A DNA stretch of 64,000 bases from Comamonas sp. BIGb0124 (GCF_003752175.1 NZ_RJVF01000009.1:186001-250000); one strand, 5' to 3'. Counted from the first letter of the stretch, positions 26,005 through 37,023 are shown. The notes: generated by a model from the letters alone, not told the origin. Translations and numbers: made by a program.

Positions 26005-28416
26005 ATGACTCGATTTCTCATCCGGCGCGTGGCCGTGCTGGGCGCGGGCGTGATGGGGGCGCAGATCGCCGCCCATCTGATCAACGTCAAGGTCCCGGTC
26101 CTGCTGTTCGACCTGCCCTCGCCCGAAGGCGATGCCAGCGCGATCGCCCGCAAGGGCATCGAGGGCCTTAAAAAACTCAAACCCGCGCCTTTGGGCCTGG
26201 CGGCGGATGCCGAATTGATCGAGCCCGCCAACTATGACGACGACCTGGCGCGGCTGGTGGATTGCGACCTCGTGATCGAGGCCATCGCCGAGCGCATGGA
26301 CTGGAAACACGCGCTGTACGGCAAGATCGCGCCCCACCTGGCCCCGCATGCCATCCTGGCCTCGAACACCTCGGGCCTGTCGGTCTCGGCCCTGGCCGAA
26401 GGATTGCCCGAAGCCGTGCGCTCGCGTTTCTGCGGCATCCACTTCTTCAATCCTCCGCGCTACATGCGGCTGGTGGAGCTGATCGCCACGCCGGACACCG
26501 ACCCGGCGCTGCTCGACCACCTGGAATCCTTTGTCACGACCACGCTGGGCAAGGGTGCGGTGCGAGCCAAGGACACGCCCAACTTCATCGCCAATCGCGT
26601 CGGCACGGCCGGCATGCTGGCCACCATGCACGAGGCCAGCCGTCTGGGCCTGAGCTACGACGTGGTCGACGATCTCACCGGCAAGAAGCTGGGCCGGGCC
26701 AGTTCGGGCACCTTCCGCACGGCCGATGTGGTGGGCCTGGATACGCTGGCCCATGTCATCAAGACCCTGCAGACCACGCTCAGCCGCGAGACCGATCCCT
26801 TTTACGACAGCTTCGGCACGCCGCCTGCGCTCGAGCAACTGCTGGCATCGGGCAACCTGGGGCAGAAGACCCGCGCGGGTTTCTACAAGAAGGTGGGACG
26901 CGATATCCTGCGTTTCGATGCGGCGGCCCGCGACGGCCAGGGCGACTATGTCGCCGGAGGTCTCAAGGCCGACGAAGTCTACGCACGCATGCTGCGCAAG
27001 CCCGCCGGCGAGCGCCTGCGCCTGCTGCGCGAAAGCAAGGGCGCACAGGGCCAGTTCCTGTGGGCGGTGCTGCGCAACGGTTTCCATTACGCCGCCGTGC
27101 ACCTGGCCTCGATTGCGCCGACCGCGCGCGACGTCGATCTCGCCATGCGCTGGGGTTTCGGCATGCAGCAAGGTCCCTTCGAGCTGTGGCAGGAAGCCGG
27201 CTGGCTGCAGGTCGCGCAATGGATACGCGAGGACATCCAGGCCGGCAAGACCCTGAGCGATGCACCGCTTCCCGATTGGGTGTTCGCCGGGCCCGTGGTC
27301 GAGGCCGGTGGCGTGCACACGGCCGAAGGATCGTGGAATCCTGCCGAAGGTCGCTTCGAGCCGCGTGCCGTGCTGCCCGTGCATGCCCGCCAGCTGTTTC
27401 CGGAGCGCGTGCTGGGAGAGCCCGGCGACGATGCGCGCACGGCCGGGACCACCGTGCAGGAAGGCGATGCGCTGCGTCTGTGGACCCTGGACGGCGAGGT
27501 GCTCATCGCCAGCCTCAAGACCAAGCTGCGCGTCATCAGCCCCGAGGTCGTCGAGGGCCTGACCGAAGCCGTCGAGCTGGCCGAACGCGACTACCGTGCG
27601 CTGGTCATCTGGTCGCCTGGCGAGGCGTTTTCGGCCGGTGCCGATCTGCAGGCCATGCTGCCGGCCTTCGTGGTGGCGGGCGTGTCCGCCATCGAGGGGG
27701 TGGAGGCCGAGATGCAGCAGATGATGCTGCGTCTGCGTTATGCGCAAGTGCCGGTGGTCAGTGCCATGCGGGGCCTGGCGCTGGGTGGCGGCTGCGAGAT
27801 GGCGGTCTACTCGGCGCGCCGTGTGGCCGCGCTCGAGACCTACATCGGTTTGGTCGAGGTGGGCGTGGGTCTGGTGCCGGGTGCCGGCGGATTGACCTAT
27901 CTCGCACGGCGCGCCGCCGAGAATGCGGCGCTGTCGACCGACGGCGATCTGCTCAAGACGCTCGGCGAAGGCTTCAAGGCCGCGGCCATGGCCACGGTGG
28001 GCACCAGTGCACACGAGTCGCGCCGGCTCGGCTACCTGCTCGACAGCGACCTGATCGTGCCCCATGCCGACGAGGTGTTGTGGGTGGCGCTGCAGGAAGC
28101 CCGTGCCATGGCGGCCAGCGGCTGGCGCCCGCCTCTCGCCCGACGGTTCCCGGTGGCGGGCCGCAGCGGCATCGCCACCATCAAGGGCACGCTGGTCAAC
28201 ATGCGGGACGGCGGCTTCATCAGCGCGCATGATTTCCACATCGCCAGCCTGATCGCCCATGTGGTGTGCGGCGGCGACGTCGAGACCGGCACGCAGGTCA
28301 CCGAGTCCTACCTGATGACGCTGGAGCGGCAGGCCTTCGCCAGCCTGGTCCAGCACCCCACGACGCAGGAACGCATCATGGGCATGCTGTCGAGCGGCAA
28401 GCCGCTGCGCAACTGA
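26005..28416 (+). CDS. 3-hydroxyacyl-CoA dehydrogenase / enoyl-CoA hydratase fusion
   Basis: An 803-residue bifunctional enzyme for the second and third steps of beta-oxidation. The NAD-binding hydroxyacyl-CoA dehydrogenase is at the N-terminus (GAGVMGAQIA, residues 13-22; CGIHFFNPPRYMRLVE with the catalytic His). A double helical C-terminal dehydrogenase domain follows, and an enoyl-CoA hydratase domain lies near 540-720 (FSAGADLQAML; GLALGGGCEMAVY and GLVEVGVGLVPGAGG, carrying the two catalytic Glu positions). The domain order is the reverse of classical FadB and resembles FadN. The ATG at 26005 is preferred; the frame is open a little further upstream. Confidence 0.92.
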   Translation: MTRFLIRRVAVLGAGVMGAQIAAHLINVKVPVLLFDLPSPEGDASAIARKGIEGLKKLKPAPLGLAADAELIEPANYDDDLARLVDCDLVIEAIAERMDWKHALYGKIAPHLAPHAILASNTSGLSVSALAEGLPEAVRSRFCGIHFFNPPRYMRLVELIATPDTDPALLDHLESFVTTTLGKGAVRAKDTPNFIANRVGTAGMLATMHEASRLGLSYDVVDDLTGKKLGRASSGTFRTADVVGLDTLAHVIKTLQTTLSRETDPFYDSFGTPPALEQLLASGNLGQKTRAGFYKKVGRDILRFDAAARDGQGDYVAGGLKADEVYARMLRKPAGERLRLLRESKGAQGQFLWAVLRNGFHYAAVHLASIAPTARDVDLAMRWGFGMQQGPFELWQEAGWLQVAQWIREDIQAGKTLSDAPLPDWVFAGPVVEAGGVHTAEGSWNPAEGRFEPRAVLPVHARQLFPERVLGEPGDDARTAGTTVQEGDALRLWTLDGEVLIASLKTKLRVISPEVVEGLTEAVELAERDYRALVIWSPGEAFSAGADLQAMLPAFVVAGVSAIEGVEAEMQQMMLRLRYAQVPVVSAMRGLALGGGCEMAVYSARRVAALETYIGLVEVGVGLVPGAGGLTYLARRAAENAALSTDGDLLKTLGEGFKAAAMATVGTSAHESRRLGYLLDSDLIVPHADEVLWVALQEARAMAASGWRPPLARRFPVAGRSGIATIKGTLVNMRDGGFISAHDFHIASLIAHVVCGGDVETGTQVTESYLMTLERQAFASLVQHPTTQERIMGMLSSGKPLRN

Positions 28417-28429
28417 GGAACGAAACGCC

Positions 28430-29629
<1,200 letters not shown>

Positions 29630-29747
29630 GCGCAGGCCGGCAGCCGGGCGCTGCGGGCCTGCCCCGATGCCCGCCGCTCGGCATCTGCCACTGGCAACGG
29701 CCGGCATGGTGCCGCTCTTTCGATCGCTCATCCAGGGGAACCTCGAC

Positions 29748-30617
29748 ATGGACACTCCGCTTTCCTCCCGGCCGCCCGACACCGAGGCGAGCCGTGCCGG
29801 CCACAGTCTCGACCGGGCCCTGCGGCTCGAGCCGACTCCGGGGCAACCCGATCGCAGCACAGGCAGGACCAGTCCGGAATACTGGAACATGGTGGGACCT
29901 TTCGGCGGCGTGACGGCCGCCACCGTGCTGAAGGCCGTGCTCGATCACCCGGAACGCCTGGGCCTGCCGGTCGCGCTCACGGTGAACTTCGTCGCGGCGA
30001 TCGCAGAGGGCGCCTATGCGGTCGAAGTCCGGCCGGTGCGCACCAATCGATCGACCCAGCATTGGGTGATCGAGATCTCCCAAGTCGACGAAGCGGGCGT
30101 ATCCCATGTGGTGCTCACCGGAACGGCCCTGACGGCCGTGCGCCGCGACACCTGGAGCGAAGCGGAGCTGGGCATGCCGAAGGTGCTGCCGCCCACCGAG
30201 GTGTCACGCGCCGCCAGTCCCGCCATCGAATGGTTCAACCGCTACGAGCTCAGGCCTCTGGTGGGCAACGTGCCTGCGCAGTGGGACGGCAGCCAGCACG
30301 ACAGCCTCAGCCAGCTGTGGGTGCGCGACGACCCGCCGCGCGCGCTCGATTTTCCGGCCCTGGCCGCCATGGCCGACATCTTCTTTCCACGGGTGTGGCT
30401 GCGCCGAGCCGTCCATACGCCGGTCGGAACCGTTTCGCTGACCGTCTATTTCCATGCCGACGAGGCCATGCTGGCCCGTGCCGGCACGGACTGCCTGCTG
30501 GCCCAGGCCCGGGGGCAAGGCTATTTCAAGGGCTTCCACGACCAGACCGCACAGCTGTGGAGCACAGGCGGAGATCTGCTGGTCACCACCCACCAGGCGG
30601 TCTACTACAAGGCGTGA
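29748..30617 (+). CDS. acyl-CoA thioesterase, TesB-like double hotdog
   Basis: A 289-residue protein with two hotdog repeats: the first contains EYWNMVGPFGGVTAATVLKAV (residues ~44-64) and VNFVAAIAEGAYAVEVRPVR, the second LTVYFHADE and a terminal GYFKGFHDQTAQLWSTGGDLL...QAVYY strand set. TesB-like enzymes hydrolyse acyl-CoA to free acid and CoA. The first ~40 residues are polar and poorly conserved. ATG 29748 has a CAGGGGAA ribosome site; the open frame upstream overlaps the thiolase. It probably releases stalled or unusable acyl-CoA made during beta-oxidation. Confidence 0.82.
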   Translation: MDTPLSSRPPDTEASRAGHSLDRALRLEPTPGQPDRSTGRTSPEYWNMVGPFGGVTAATVLKAVLDHPERLGLPVALTVNFVAAIAEGAYAVEVRPVRTNRSTQHWVIEISQVDEAGVSHVVLTGTALTAVRRDTWSEAELGMPKVLPPTEVSRAASPAIEWFNRYELRPLVGNVPAQWDGSQHDSLSQLWVRDDPPRALDFPALAAMADIFFPRVWLRRAVHTPVGTVSLTVYFHADEAMLARAGTDCLLAQARGQGYFKGFHDQTAQLWSTGGDLLVTTHQAVYYKA

Positions 30618-30710
30618 AGCCCGCGAGCGCACCTGGGTGTCGCGCAGGCTCTAGACTTGCGGCCCTGGCCCCGTGCCCTTCTTCCAACCCCGAACCGAAC
30701 TGCATCCATC

Positions 30711-31499
30711 ATGAGCGACATCCTGCACGACCTCAGTGGCGGCGTACTCACGCTGACCTTCAACCGCCTCGACAAGAAGAACTCGCTGACCAGCGCCATG
30801 TACCAGGTGCTCCAGCAGGCGCTGGACACCGCGGCATCGGACGATGCGGTGCGCGTGGTGGTGCTGCAGGGCCATGCCACGGTGTTTTCTGCCGGCAACG
30901 ACATCGGCGATTTCCTGCAGCGCGACCCGGCCGAACCGCCGGCGGGCGGCGAGGCCAGTCCTCCGCTGGCGGTGTTCGGTTTCCTGCATGCGCTGGCGCG
31001 TTTCCCCAAGCCGCTGCTGGCGGCGGTATGCGGACCGGCCGTCGGCATCGGCACCACCCTGCTGCTGCACTGCGACCTGGTCTACGCAGGCGACAACGCC
31101 GCTTTCTCGATGCCGTTCGTGAACCTGGGTGTCTGCCCCGAGGCAGCCTCCAGCCTGCTGGTGCCGCAGATGATGGGCTACCACCGGGCCGCCGAAGCGC
31201 TGCTGCTGGGTGAACCCTTCATGGCCGAGGCCGCACTCGAAGTCGGCCTCGTCAACCGGGTGCTGCCGCCCACCGAAGTCAACGCCTATGCCCAGCAGCA
31301 GGCCCGCAAGCTGGCCGCCAAATCGCAGGCTTCGCTGATCGAGACCAAACGCCTGCTGAAAAAGGGCCAGGTCGATGCCGTGCGTGAACGCATCGATGAA
31401 GAAGGCGCGCTCTTCGGCCGCCTCATGGCCGGTCCGGCCGCACGCGAGGCCTTCACGGCCTTCATGGAAAAACGCAAGCCCGATTTTTCGGGGCTTTGA
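30711..31499 (+). CDS. enoyl-CoA hydratase/isomerase-family protein, isomerase-like
   Basis: A 262-residue crotonase-fold protein. The oxyanion-hole strand VFSAGNDIGDFLQ and GPAVGIGTTLLLHCDLVYA are typical. The active-site stretch reads FSMPFVNLGVCPEAASSLLVP: the first catalytic Glu of hydratases is replaced (GTTLLLHCD), and a single Glu sits in CPEAASS, the pattern of delta3-delta2-enoyl-CoA isomerases (F..PF..LG..PE..SS). I therefore favour an isomerase that moves double bonds of unsaturated fatty acids into the beta-oxidation route. It is the last gene of the cluster, 93 bases after the thioesterase. Confidence 0.85.
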   Translation: MSDILHDLSGGVLTLTFNRLDKKNSLTSAMYQVLQQALDTAASDDAVRVVVLQGHATVFSAGNDIGDFLQRDPAEPPAGGEASPPLAVFGFLHALARFPKPLLAAVCGPAVGIGTTLLLHCDLVYAGDNAAFSMPFVNLGVCPEAASSLLVPQMMGYHRAAEALLLGEPFMAEAALEVGLVNRVLPPTEVNAYAQQQARKLAAKSQASLIETKRLLKKGQVDAVRERIDEEGALFGRLMAGPAAREAFTAFMEKRKPDFSGL

Positions 31500-31540
31500 G
31501 CGCGGAGGGGCTTGGACGGTCGAGGGTGAGGTCCCCTCAT

Positions 31541-31583
31541 GAAAAAAGCCTTGCTCCCCTGCAAGGAAGGGACACAAGGCTTT
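31541..31583 (-). terminator. rho-independent terminator of htpX
   Basis: CAAAGCC-type arms AAAGCCTTG (31545-31553) and CAAGGCTTT (31575-31583) are perfectly complementary, with a 21-base loop, and six A residues lie on the low-coordinate side, giving a T-tract on the minus strand. It ends htpX transcription 47 bases after its stop and may also slow plus-strand transcription from the fatty-acid cluster. Confidence 0.75.
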
Positions 31584-31629
31584 GTCTGCACGCCGCGCGG
31601 CAAGCCCCAGGGCCTGCCGCCGCACGCGC

Positions 31630-32511
31630 TCAGCGCTGCTGGGCCTGCTGCAGTGCGGCGATGCGCTGCTCGATGGGCGGGTGGCTGGAGAACAGCTTGC
31701 CGATGTTGCCGGTGATGCCCATGGCGTCCAGGCTCTTGGGCAGCTCGCCGGGATGCACGCCGCCCAGGCGGGCCAGGGCGTTGATCATGGGCTGCTTGCG
31801 GCCCATCAGCTGTGCGGCTCCTGCGTCGGCACGGAACTCGCGCTGGCGGCTGAACCAGGCGACGATGATGGCCGCCAGGAAACCGAGCACGATGTCGAGC
31901 ACGATGGTGGTCACGAAATAACCGATGCCGGGACCCGACTGCTGGTTGTCGCTGCCGCGGCGCAGGAAGCCGTCGACCAGGTAACCGATCACGCGGCTGA
32001 GGAACACCACGAAGGTGTTCATCACGCCTTGGATCAGGGCCATGGTGACCATGTCGCCGTTGGCGACGTGGGCCACCTCGTGACCGATCACGGCCTCGAT
32101 TTCCTCGTGCGTCATGCTCTGCAGCAGGCCGGTGGACACCGCCACCAGCGACGAGTTCTTGAACGCGCCGGTCGCAAACGCGTTGGGCGCGCCCTCGAAG
32201 ATGCCGACTTCGGGCATGCCGATGCCCGCACGGTCGGAGAGCTTGCGCACGGTCTCGACGATCCAGGCTTCGTCCGCGTTCTGCGGCTGGTTGATGATGC
32301 GCACGCCTGCGGTCCACTTGGCCATGGGCTTGCTGATGAGCAGCGAGATGATGGCGCCGCCGAAACCGATGACCAGGGCAAAGCCCAGCAGGGCGCCCAG
32401 GTTGAGGCCGTTGGGCGTGAGGAAGCGGTTGACGCCCAGCAGGCTGGCGACAATGCCCAGCACCGCGACCACCGCGATGTTGGTCAGGACGAATAAAGCG
32501 ATACGTTTCAT
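31630..32511 (-). CDS. htpX: heat-shock membrane protease HtpX
   Basis: A 293-residue M48 zinc metalloprotease of the inner membrane that degrades misfolded membrane proteins. Two N-terminal membrane segments (residues ~5-25 and ~36-58) precede the catalytic motif [12 protein letters not shown] with H144, E145 and H148, followed by two more hydrophobic segments. The later [12 protein letters not shown] motif supplies the third zinc ligand, and the end ([16 protein letters not shown]) is typical. Length is the family norm. Usually regulated by CpxR or heat shock; I see no clear site in the 204-base upstream gap. Confidence 0.96.
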   Translation of the reverse strand: MKRIALFVLTNIAVVAVLGIVASLLGVNRFLTPNGLNLGALLGFALVIGFGGAIISLLISKPMAKWTAGVRIINQPQNADEAWIVETVRKLSDRAGIGMPEVGIFEGAPNAFATGAFKNSSLVAVSTGLLQSMTHEEIEAVIGHEVAHVANGDMVTMALIQGVMNTFVVFLSRVIGYLVDGFLRRGSDNQQSGPGIGYFVTTIVLDIVLGFLAAIIVAWFSRQREFRADAGAAQLMGRKQPMINALARLGGVHPGELPKSLDAMGITGNIGKLFSSHPPIEQRIAALQQAQQR

Positions 32512-32715
32512 AAAGGGGATGACTCCGAAAGTCGTCTACGTGGGTCGTGCAGGGGCCTGCGCCATCAAAACAGTCCAAAACCGGGAGAGCGGTCAGGACT
32601 GGCGCGATGGCGCGTTGTGACGTCAGATGGCACCGGCTGCGCCGAATTCAAGCGGCGTTGCCCGTGCCCGTGGGGAGAGCGCTGCGTGTTGTTCTGGGCT
32701 GCAGGGATGCAGCGC

Positions 32716-33543
32716 TTATGGGCGGCTTCGCCTCGCGGGTCTGAAAACCGAGGCGTCATCATAAAAGGAATTTTGCTTGTTGTCGGCCCACCAGCCTGGC
32801 ACACCCAGCACCGGCAAGGGCGAGAACGGCTTGCCGGCCAGGGTTTCCGGGCGCAGGCGAGCCGCCAGCCGTGCGTCGACCCGGCGTGTGTCGCCCGGCA
32901 AGGGATGCTCGTCACAGGGCAGGGCGAGCACATGGGCCGTGATGGCCTTGCGGGGATGGACCAGTTTCTCGAGCAAGGCGTGGCCGAACAGCACGAGGTC
33001 GGCCTGCTGCCAGAGATCGCGCTGCGTGACGAAAAGTGTTGTCCAGTCGTGAGCACGCAACGACTGCCACAGCGGTTCGATCACCTGCGGCGGAGCCAGA
33101 AGCACGGCACCGTTCTCGTCGAACAGCGTGATGGCATCGCGCAGCGGACCGCGCGGCGCGGCGGCGGGTTGCGTGGCGATGGCCTCGGCCTGCAGCCGGT
33201 TGAGCTGGCGCTTGCTCTGCGGGAAAACATGCCAGCACAGTCCGTTGAAGAAATCGTGCAGACCTTCCCTGACCGGGCACTTGCCCGTCTCTGAAATAAA
33301 ACTTTCGTAGGCCCGACCGGCATCCAGCTCGGCCTGCGGCACAAAACCGACCGGACAGTCGGGCAATTGCTGCAGGGCCTGCAGCGTGCCCGATCGCGCC
33401 GCCGCGTCCGCCAAAGGGACTCCCGCCTGGCGCCAGGGCTGCAGCCAGGGACGCTGCCAGTCGATGGTGGCATAAGGGGTGGGCCATGCCGTCGCGGGCG
33501 TGGACGCACCGTCGCAGTGCGTGGGGTCAGGGGGTGCAGGCAT
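32716..33543 (-). CDS. DUF3025 protein
   Basis: A 275-residue protein of the DUF3025 family, common in beta- and gammaproteobacteria and of unknown function. The diagnostic segment is YESFISETGKCPVREGLHDFFNGLCWHVFPQSKRQLN (shown in pieces: YESFISETG, HDFFNGLCWHVFP, KRQLN), followed by ITLFDENGAVLL and FGHALLEKLVHPRKAITAHVL. Conserved His, Asp and aromatic residues suggest an enzyme. No signal peptide. The ATG at 33543 is preferred to a TTG five codons upstream. It is divergent from the zinc-ribbon peptidase gene across 167 bases. Confidence 0.85.
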   Translation of the reverse strand: MPAPPDPTHCDGASTPATAWPTPYATIDWQRPWLQPWRQAGVPLADAAARSGTLQALQQLPDCPVGFVPQAELDAGRAYESFISETGKCPVREGLHDFFNGLCWHVFPQSKRQLNRLQAEAIATQPAAAPRGPLRDAITLFDENGAVLLAPPQVIEPLWQSLRAHDWTTLFVTQRDLWQQADLVLFGHALLEKLVHPRKAITAHVLALPCDEHPLPGDTRRVDARLAARLRPETLAGKPFSPLPVLGVPGWWADNKQNSFYDDASVFRPARRSRP

Positions 33544-33710
33544 GGCGGCAGGCCTCAAGTCGGCAGTTTTGCCTACAAGTCGGGAAGGGAGACGGGCGGC
33601 ATTATCCCAGTCACAGATTGGATGCGCGGCACGGGCCGTTCCGTGCCGTGCCCATACCCGAGGGCGCTGCTGGCGCCAGCCGGGCGATCCAGGAACACAC
33701 GTGCCTCATC

Positions 33711-34988
33711 ATGACCTTCGATTCGTCCTTTTCCCCGCTTGAACCCTCTGTCCGACGGCGTTTCAACTGCCGCTGCGGCAAACCCGTCTTTTTCCGCAAC
33801 AGCCTGTGCATCGCCTGCGGCACCGCGCTGGGCTTCGATCCGGTTCGGGGCGACATCCTCTCGCTGGCGCCGGGGGCCGAGGAAGGAACCTGGATCGAGG
33901 ACGGGGCGGCCGGCCCGTCCCCCGAGGTCTACCGCCGCTGCGCGAACTTCGACACCGCCGCCTCCTGCAACTGGCTGTTGCCGCAGTCGCCCGAACACGT
34001 GGCGCGGGATGTCTCGGGCACGCCGCTGCAGCAGCGCACGCTGTGCATCGCCTGCGCGCTCAACCGCCAGATTCCCGACCTGAGCAATGCTGTTCATGCC
34101 GCCCAGTGGGGCAAGATCGAAATGGCCAAACGCCGCCTGGTGTCGGCTCTGCTGGCCATGGGGCTGCCGGTCGACTCCCGGCTCGACCAGGACCCGCAGC
34201 GCGGCGTGGCTTTCGATTTCATGAGCGACCTGAACGGACAGCCCCGGGTGCTGACCGGTCATGCCGATGGCCTCGTCACCCTCAACATCGAGGAGGCCGA
34301 CGACGTCAAGCGCGAAAAGGCCCGCGCTGCCATGCACGAGCCCTATCGCACGCTGCTGGGCCACCTGCGCCACGAGATCGGCCACTATTACTGGGACCGG
34401 CTGGTGGCCGGCAGCGACTGGCTGGAGGACTACCGCAGCCTGTTCGGCGACGAGCGAGCCGACTATGCAGCCGCTCTGCAGACCCATTACGCCCAAGGCC
34501 CCGCACCCGACTGGCCGCTTCATTACGTGAGCGCCTACGCCAGCACCCATCCCTGGGAGGACTGGGCCGAGACCTGGGCCCACTACCTGCACATGGTCGA
34601 CACCTTCGATACGGCGATGAGCTTTGGCCTGTCGATGGAGGAATCGGACATCGAGTACGAGCCCTTCACGGCCGACATGCTGTATCGCCCGGAGGCTGCC
34701 GATGCACCGGCCTTTCTCGAGTTTCTCAATTCCTGGACACGCCTGTCGGGCGTGCTCAACGAAATCTCGCGCAGCATGGGCACGCCGGATTTCTATCCTT
34801 TCGTGTTGCCGATCGAGGTGGTGCGCAAGCTCCAGTTCGTGCATCTGCTGGTGCAGTCGGCGCGGGTCGTCGCCCGCCAGCCGGGCACGCCGCTCGATAC
34901 CGCATCCGAATCGGTGACGCCGCCTCCGCCCCCGTCGGCGTCTCCGGACGCCTCCGCACAGCCGGTACCTGAAACGACCGGCGGCTAA
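33711..34988 (+). CDS. zinc-ribbon-containing putative metallopeptidase
   Basis: A 425-residue protein. The N-terminus holds a zinc ribbon with C20, C22, C33 and C36 (FNCRCGKPVFF and SLCIACGTALGF). A second cysteine cluster (YRRCANFDTAASCNWLL; RTLCIACALNRQIPDLS) follows near residues 75-130. The catalytic part contains LGHLRHEIGHYYWDRL with H221, E222 and H225, a HExxH zinc site, and STHPWEDWAETWAHYLHM further on, which may supply the third ligand. This layout is a known bacterial family of putative zinc-dependent peptidases without assigned substrate. The C-terminus is a Pro/Ser-rich tail. Confidence 0.85.
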   Translation: MTFDSSFSPLEPSVRRRFNCRCGKPVFFRNSLCIACGTALGFDPVRGDILSLAPGAEEGTWIEDGAAGPSPEVYRRCANFDTAASCNWLLPQSPEHVARDVSGTPLQQRTLCIACALNRQIPDLSNAVHAAQWGKIEMAKRRLVSALLAMGLPVDSRLDQDPQRGVAFDFMSDLNGQPRVLTGHADGLVTLNIEEADDVKREKARAAMHEPYRTLLGHLRHEIGHYYWDRLVAGSDWLEDYRSLFGDERADYAAALQTHYAQGPAPDWPLHYVSAYASTHPWEDWAETWAHYLHMVDTFDTAMSFGLSMEESDIEYEPFTADMLYRPEAADAPAFLEFLNSWTRLSGVLNEISRSMGTPDFYPFVLPIEVVRKLQFVHLLVQSARVVARQPGTPLDTASESVTPPPPPSASPDASAQPVPETTGG

Positions 34989-35031
34989 AAGCACATCCGC
35001 CGTTCCGATCCGCACGTCACAGGAGTTCGTC

Positions 35032-36186
35032 ATGACCCGCTGCCCCGTGATCGATACCCGAGTTCCAGCCGATGACTGCCCGCCGGCCGAGCGCCCGCAG
35101 GTGGTCTATCTGCCGCAAGCCGACACGCCCGCCCATGAGCGCGTGGTGCATGGCGAATTGGCGCGGCGCATTGCGGTGCTGTGCGGATGGGACTCCGCGG
35201 CCCCCGGAGCACCGGCCCGCGAGGGCGGGCCGCCCCGGTACATCGTCCCGGCTGCGACGCTCGACGATCCGGCCGAAGCGGCACGGCTGGGCATCCGGGG
35301 CGAGACCGACCTCTTTGGCGGTGTCGTGCCCCACCCCTTCGTGGCCACCAAAATCATCACCCATGACCTGGTCGACGACCATGCCGGCGCCATCGCCGGC
35401 TGGTCCGGCGAGTTCGCGCGGCGCGTGGCGCCCGTGGTGCTCAACGGTTATTCGGTTTTCACTCGTGCAGATGCCCGGCGTGCCGGCGAGCGCCTGCTGA
35501 AAGACGGCGAGGTGCGCCTGAAGCCCGCTTGCGCGCGAGGCGGGCGGGGACAGACGGTGGTGCGCACGGCGGCCGAACTGGAACATGCGCTCGCTGCGAT
35601 GGAAGAATCCGAGCTCGCCGAAGGCGGACTGGTTCTCGAAGAAAACCTCGAGGACGTCGTCACCTTCAGCGTCGGGCAATTGAGGCTGCCGGGTTTCGTC
35701 GCCAGCTACAGCGGCACGCAGAGCCTGGCGCCTGACAATCGCGGCGAGATGGTTTATGGTGGATCCGAGCTGCATGTCGTCGCCGGGGATTTCGAGCGGC
35801 TGCTGGCTCTCGAGCTGCCGCCCGATGTGCACCGGGCCGTCGAGCACGCCTGGCGCTACGACCAGGCGGCCAGCGAGTGTTATGCCGGGTTCTTTGCCTC
35901 TCGCCGCAACTACGACGTGGTCCAGGGGCGCGATGCACGGGGCGAACTGCGCTGCGGGGTGCTCGAGCAGTCGTGGCGCATCGGCGGCGCCAGCGGCGCA
36001 GAGGTGGCCGCGCTCGAAGTGCTGATGCAGGGCGACGTCGACGCCGTATCGGCCAGTGTGGTCGAGCGCTATGGGCAGGATGTGTCCGTGCCCGAGGGTG
36101 CGCGTGTGCTGTTCCAGGACAACGACCGGGCCGTCGGTCCGGTGACCAAATACACGGTGGTGAAAGCTTATGGGAACGCAGAGTGA
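35032..36186 (+). CDS. DUF3182 protein (ATP-grasp-like)
   Basis: A 384-residue protein of the DUF3182 family. Segments recalling ATP-grasp enzymes are VRLKPACARGGRGQTVV (a lysine followed by a glycine-rich nucleotide loop, residues ~163-180), GGLVLEENLEDVVTFSVGQ (acidic, compare the EE hinge) and RVLFQDNDRA. The substrate and product are unknown. A strong AGGAG site precedes the ATG. Its last 17 bases overlap the alpha/beta hydrolase gene, so the two products are probably made in fixed ratio and may act on one substrate. Confidence 0.8.
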   Translation: MTRCPVIDTRVPADDCPPAERPQVVYLPQADTPAHERVVHGELARRIAVLCGWDSAAPGAPAREGGPPRYIVPAATLDDPAEAARLGIRGETDLFGGVVPHPFVATKIITHDLVDDHAGAIAGWSGEFARRVAPVVLNGYSVFTRADARRAGERLLKDGEVRLKPACARGGRGQTVVRTAAELEHALAAMEESELAEGGLVLEENLEDVVTFSVGQLRLPGFVASYSGTQSLAPDNRGEMVYGGSELHVVAGDFERLLALELPPDVHRAVEHAWRYDQAASECYAGFFASRRNYDVVQGRDARGELRCGVLEQSWRIGGASGAEVAALEVLMQGDVDAVSASVVERYGQDVSVPEGARVLFQDNDRAVGPVTKYTVVKAYGNAE

Positions 36187-36943
36187 CAAGGTCGAGCTGA
36201 AGGTCGGCGACGAACGCATCGCCGGCACGTTTTTGCATCCGGATGCCAAGGTGCCGGGCGTGCTGTTCGTACACGGCTGGGGCGGCAGCCAGCAGAGCGA
36301 CCTGGCGCGTGCGCGGGGCGTGGCCGGCCTGGGCTGCGTGTGTCTCACGTTCGACCTGCGGGGGCACGAGAAGACGCGTGCGGAACGCCAGCGTGTCTCG
36401 CGGGAAGACAACCTCAAGGATTTGCTGGCCGCCTACGACAAGCTGATGGCGCATCCCTGGATCGATTCGTCGGCCATTGCCGTGGTGGGCAGCAGCTACG
36501 GCGGTTATCTGTCGGCCATCCTGACCACGCTGCGCCCCGTGCGCTGGCTGGCCCTGCATGTGCCTGCGCTCTACCGCGACACCGAATGGACGCGTCCCAA
36601 GGCCTCGCTCGACCGTCAGGACATCGACCGTTACCGCCGCTCGGTGGTCACGTCGGACGAGAATCGGGCGCTGGGCGCCTGCCGGCGTTTCAAGGGCGAT
36701 GTCCTCATCGTCGAGGCCGAGCGGGACGATTACATTCCGCACCAGACCATCATGAATTACCGGGCCGCCTTCGTCGAGTCCCATTCGCTGACGCACCGCA
36801 TCCTCGACAACTCCGACCATGCCTTGACGGGCGAGGTCAGCCAGGCCGCCTACAACGGCATCCTCATGCGGTGGATCACCGAGATGGTGATCGGTGCGCG
36901 CACCGGCGGGCAGGCCTATGTGCAGGAACCGCGCGCGGCTTGA
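36170..36943 (+). CDS. alpha/beta hydrolase paired with DUF3182
   Basis: A 257-residue cytoplasmic serine hydrolase. The oxyanion segment is FVHGWGGSQQSD; the nucleophile is S109 in VGSSYGGYL; candidate acid and base are D186/D187 (EAERDDYIPH) and H217 (DNSDHALTG), all in the expected order and spacing. The fold matches dienelactone-hydrolase and peptidase S9-like proteins. The 17-base overlap with the DUF3182 gene is the main hint to function: one may form and the other cleave an ester or amide. The substrate is unknown. Confidence 0.85.
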   Translation: MGTQSDKVELKVGDERIAGTFLHPDAKVPGVLFVHGWGGSQQSDLARARGVAGLGCVCLTFDLRGHEKTRAERQRVSREDNLKDLLAAYDKLMAHPWIDSSAIAVVGSSYGGYLSAILTTLRPVRWLALHVPALYRDTEWTRPKASLDRQDIDRYRRSVVTSDENRALGACRRFKGDVLIVEAERDDYIPHQTIMNYRAAFVESHSLTHRILDNSDHALTGEVSQAAYNGILMRWITEMVIGARTGGQAYVQEPRAA

Positions 36944-37023
36944 ACCGCATCCACGGCGCGGCGGCTCGCCGGGCAGGGCAGGGGCTTCAGCCCGTCTTCA
37001 TCCCGGGCTGATACGCTAGCGGC

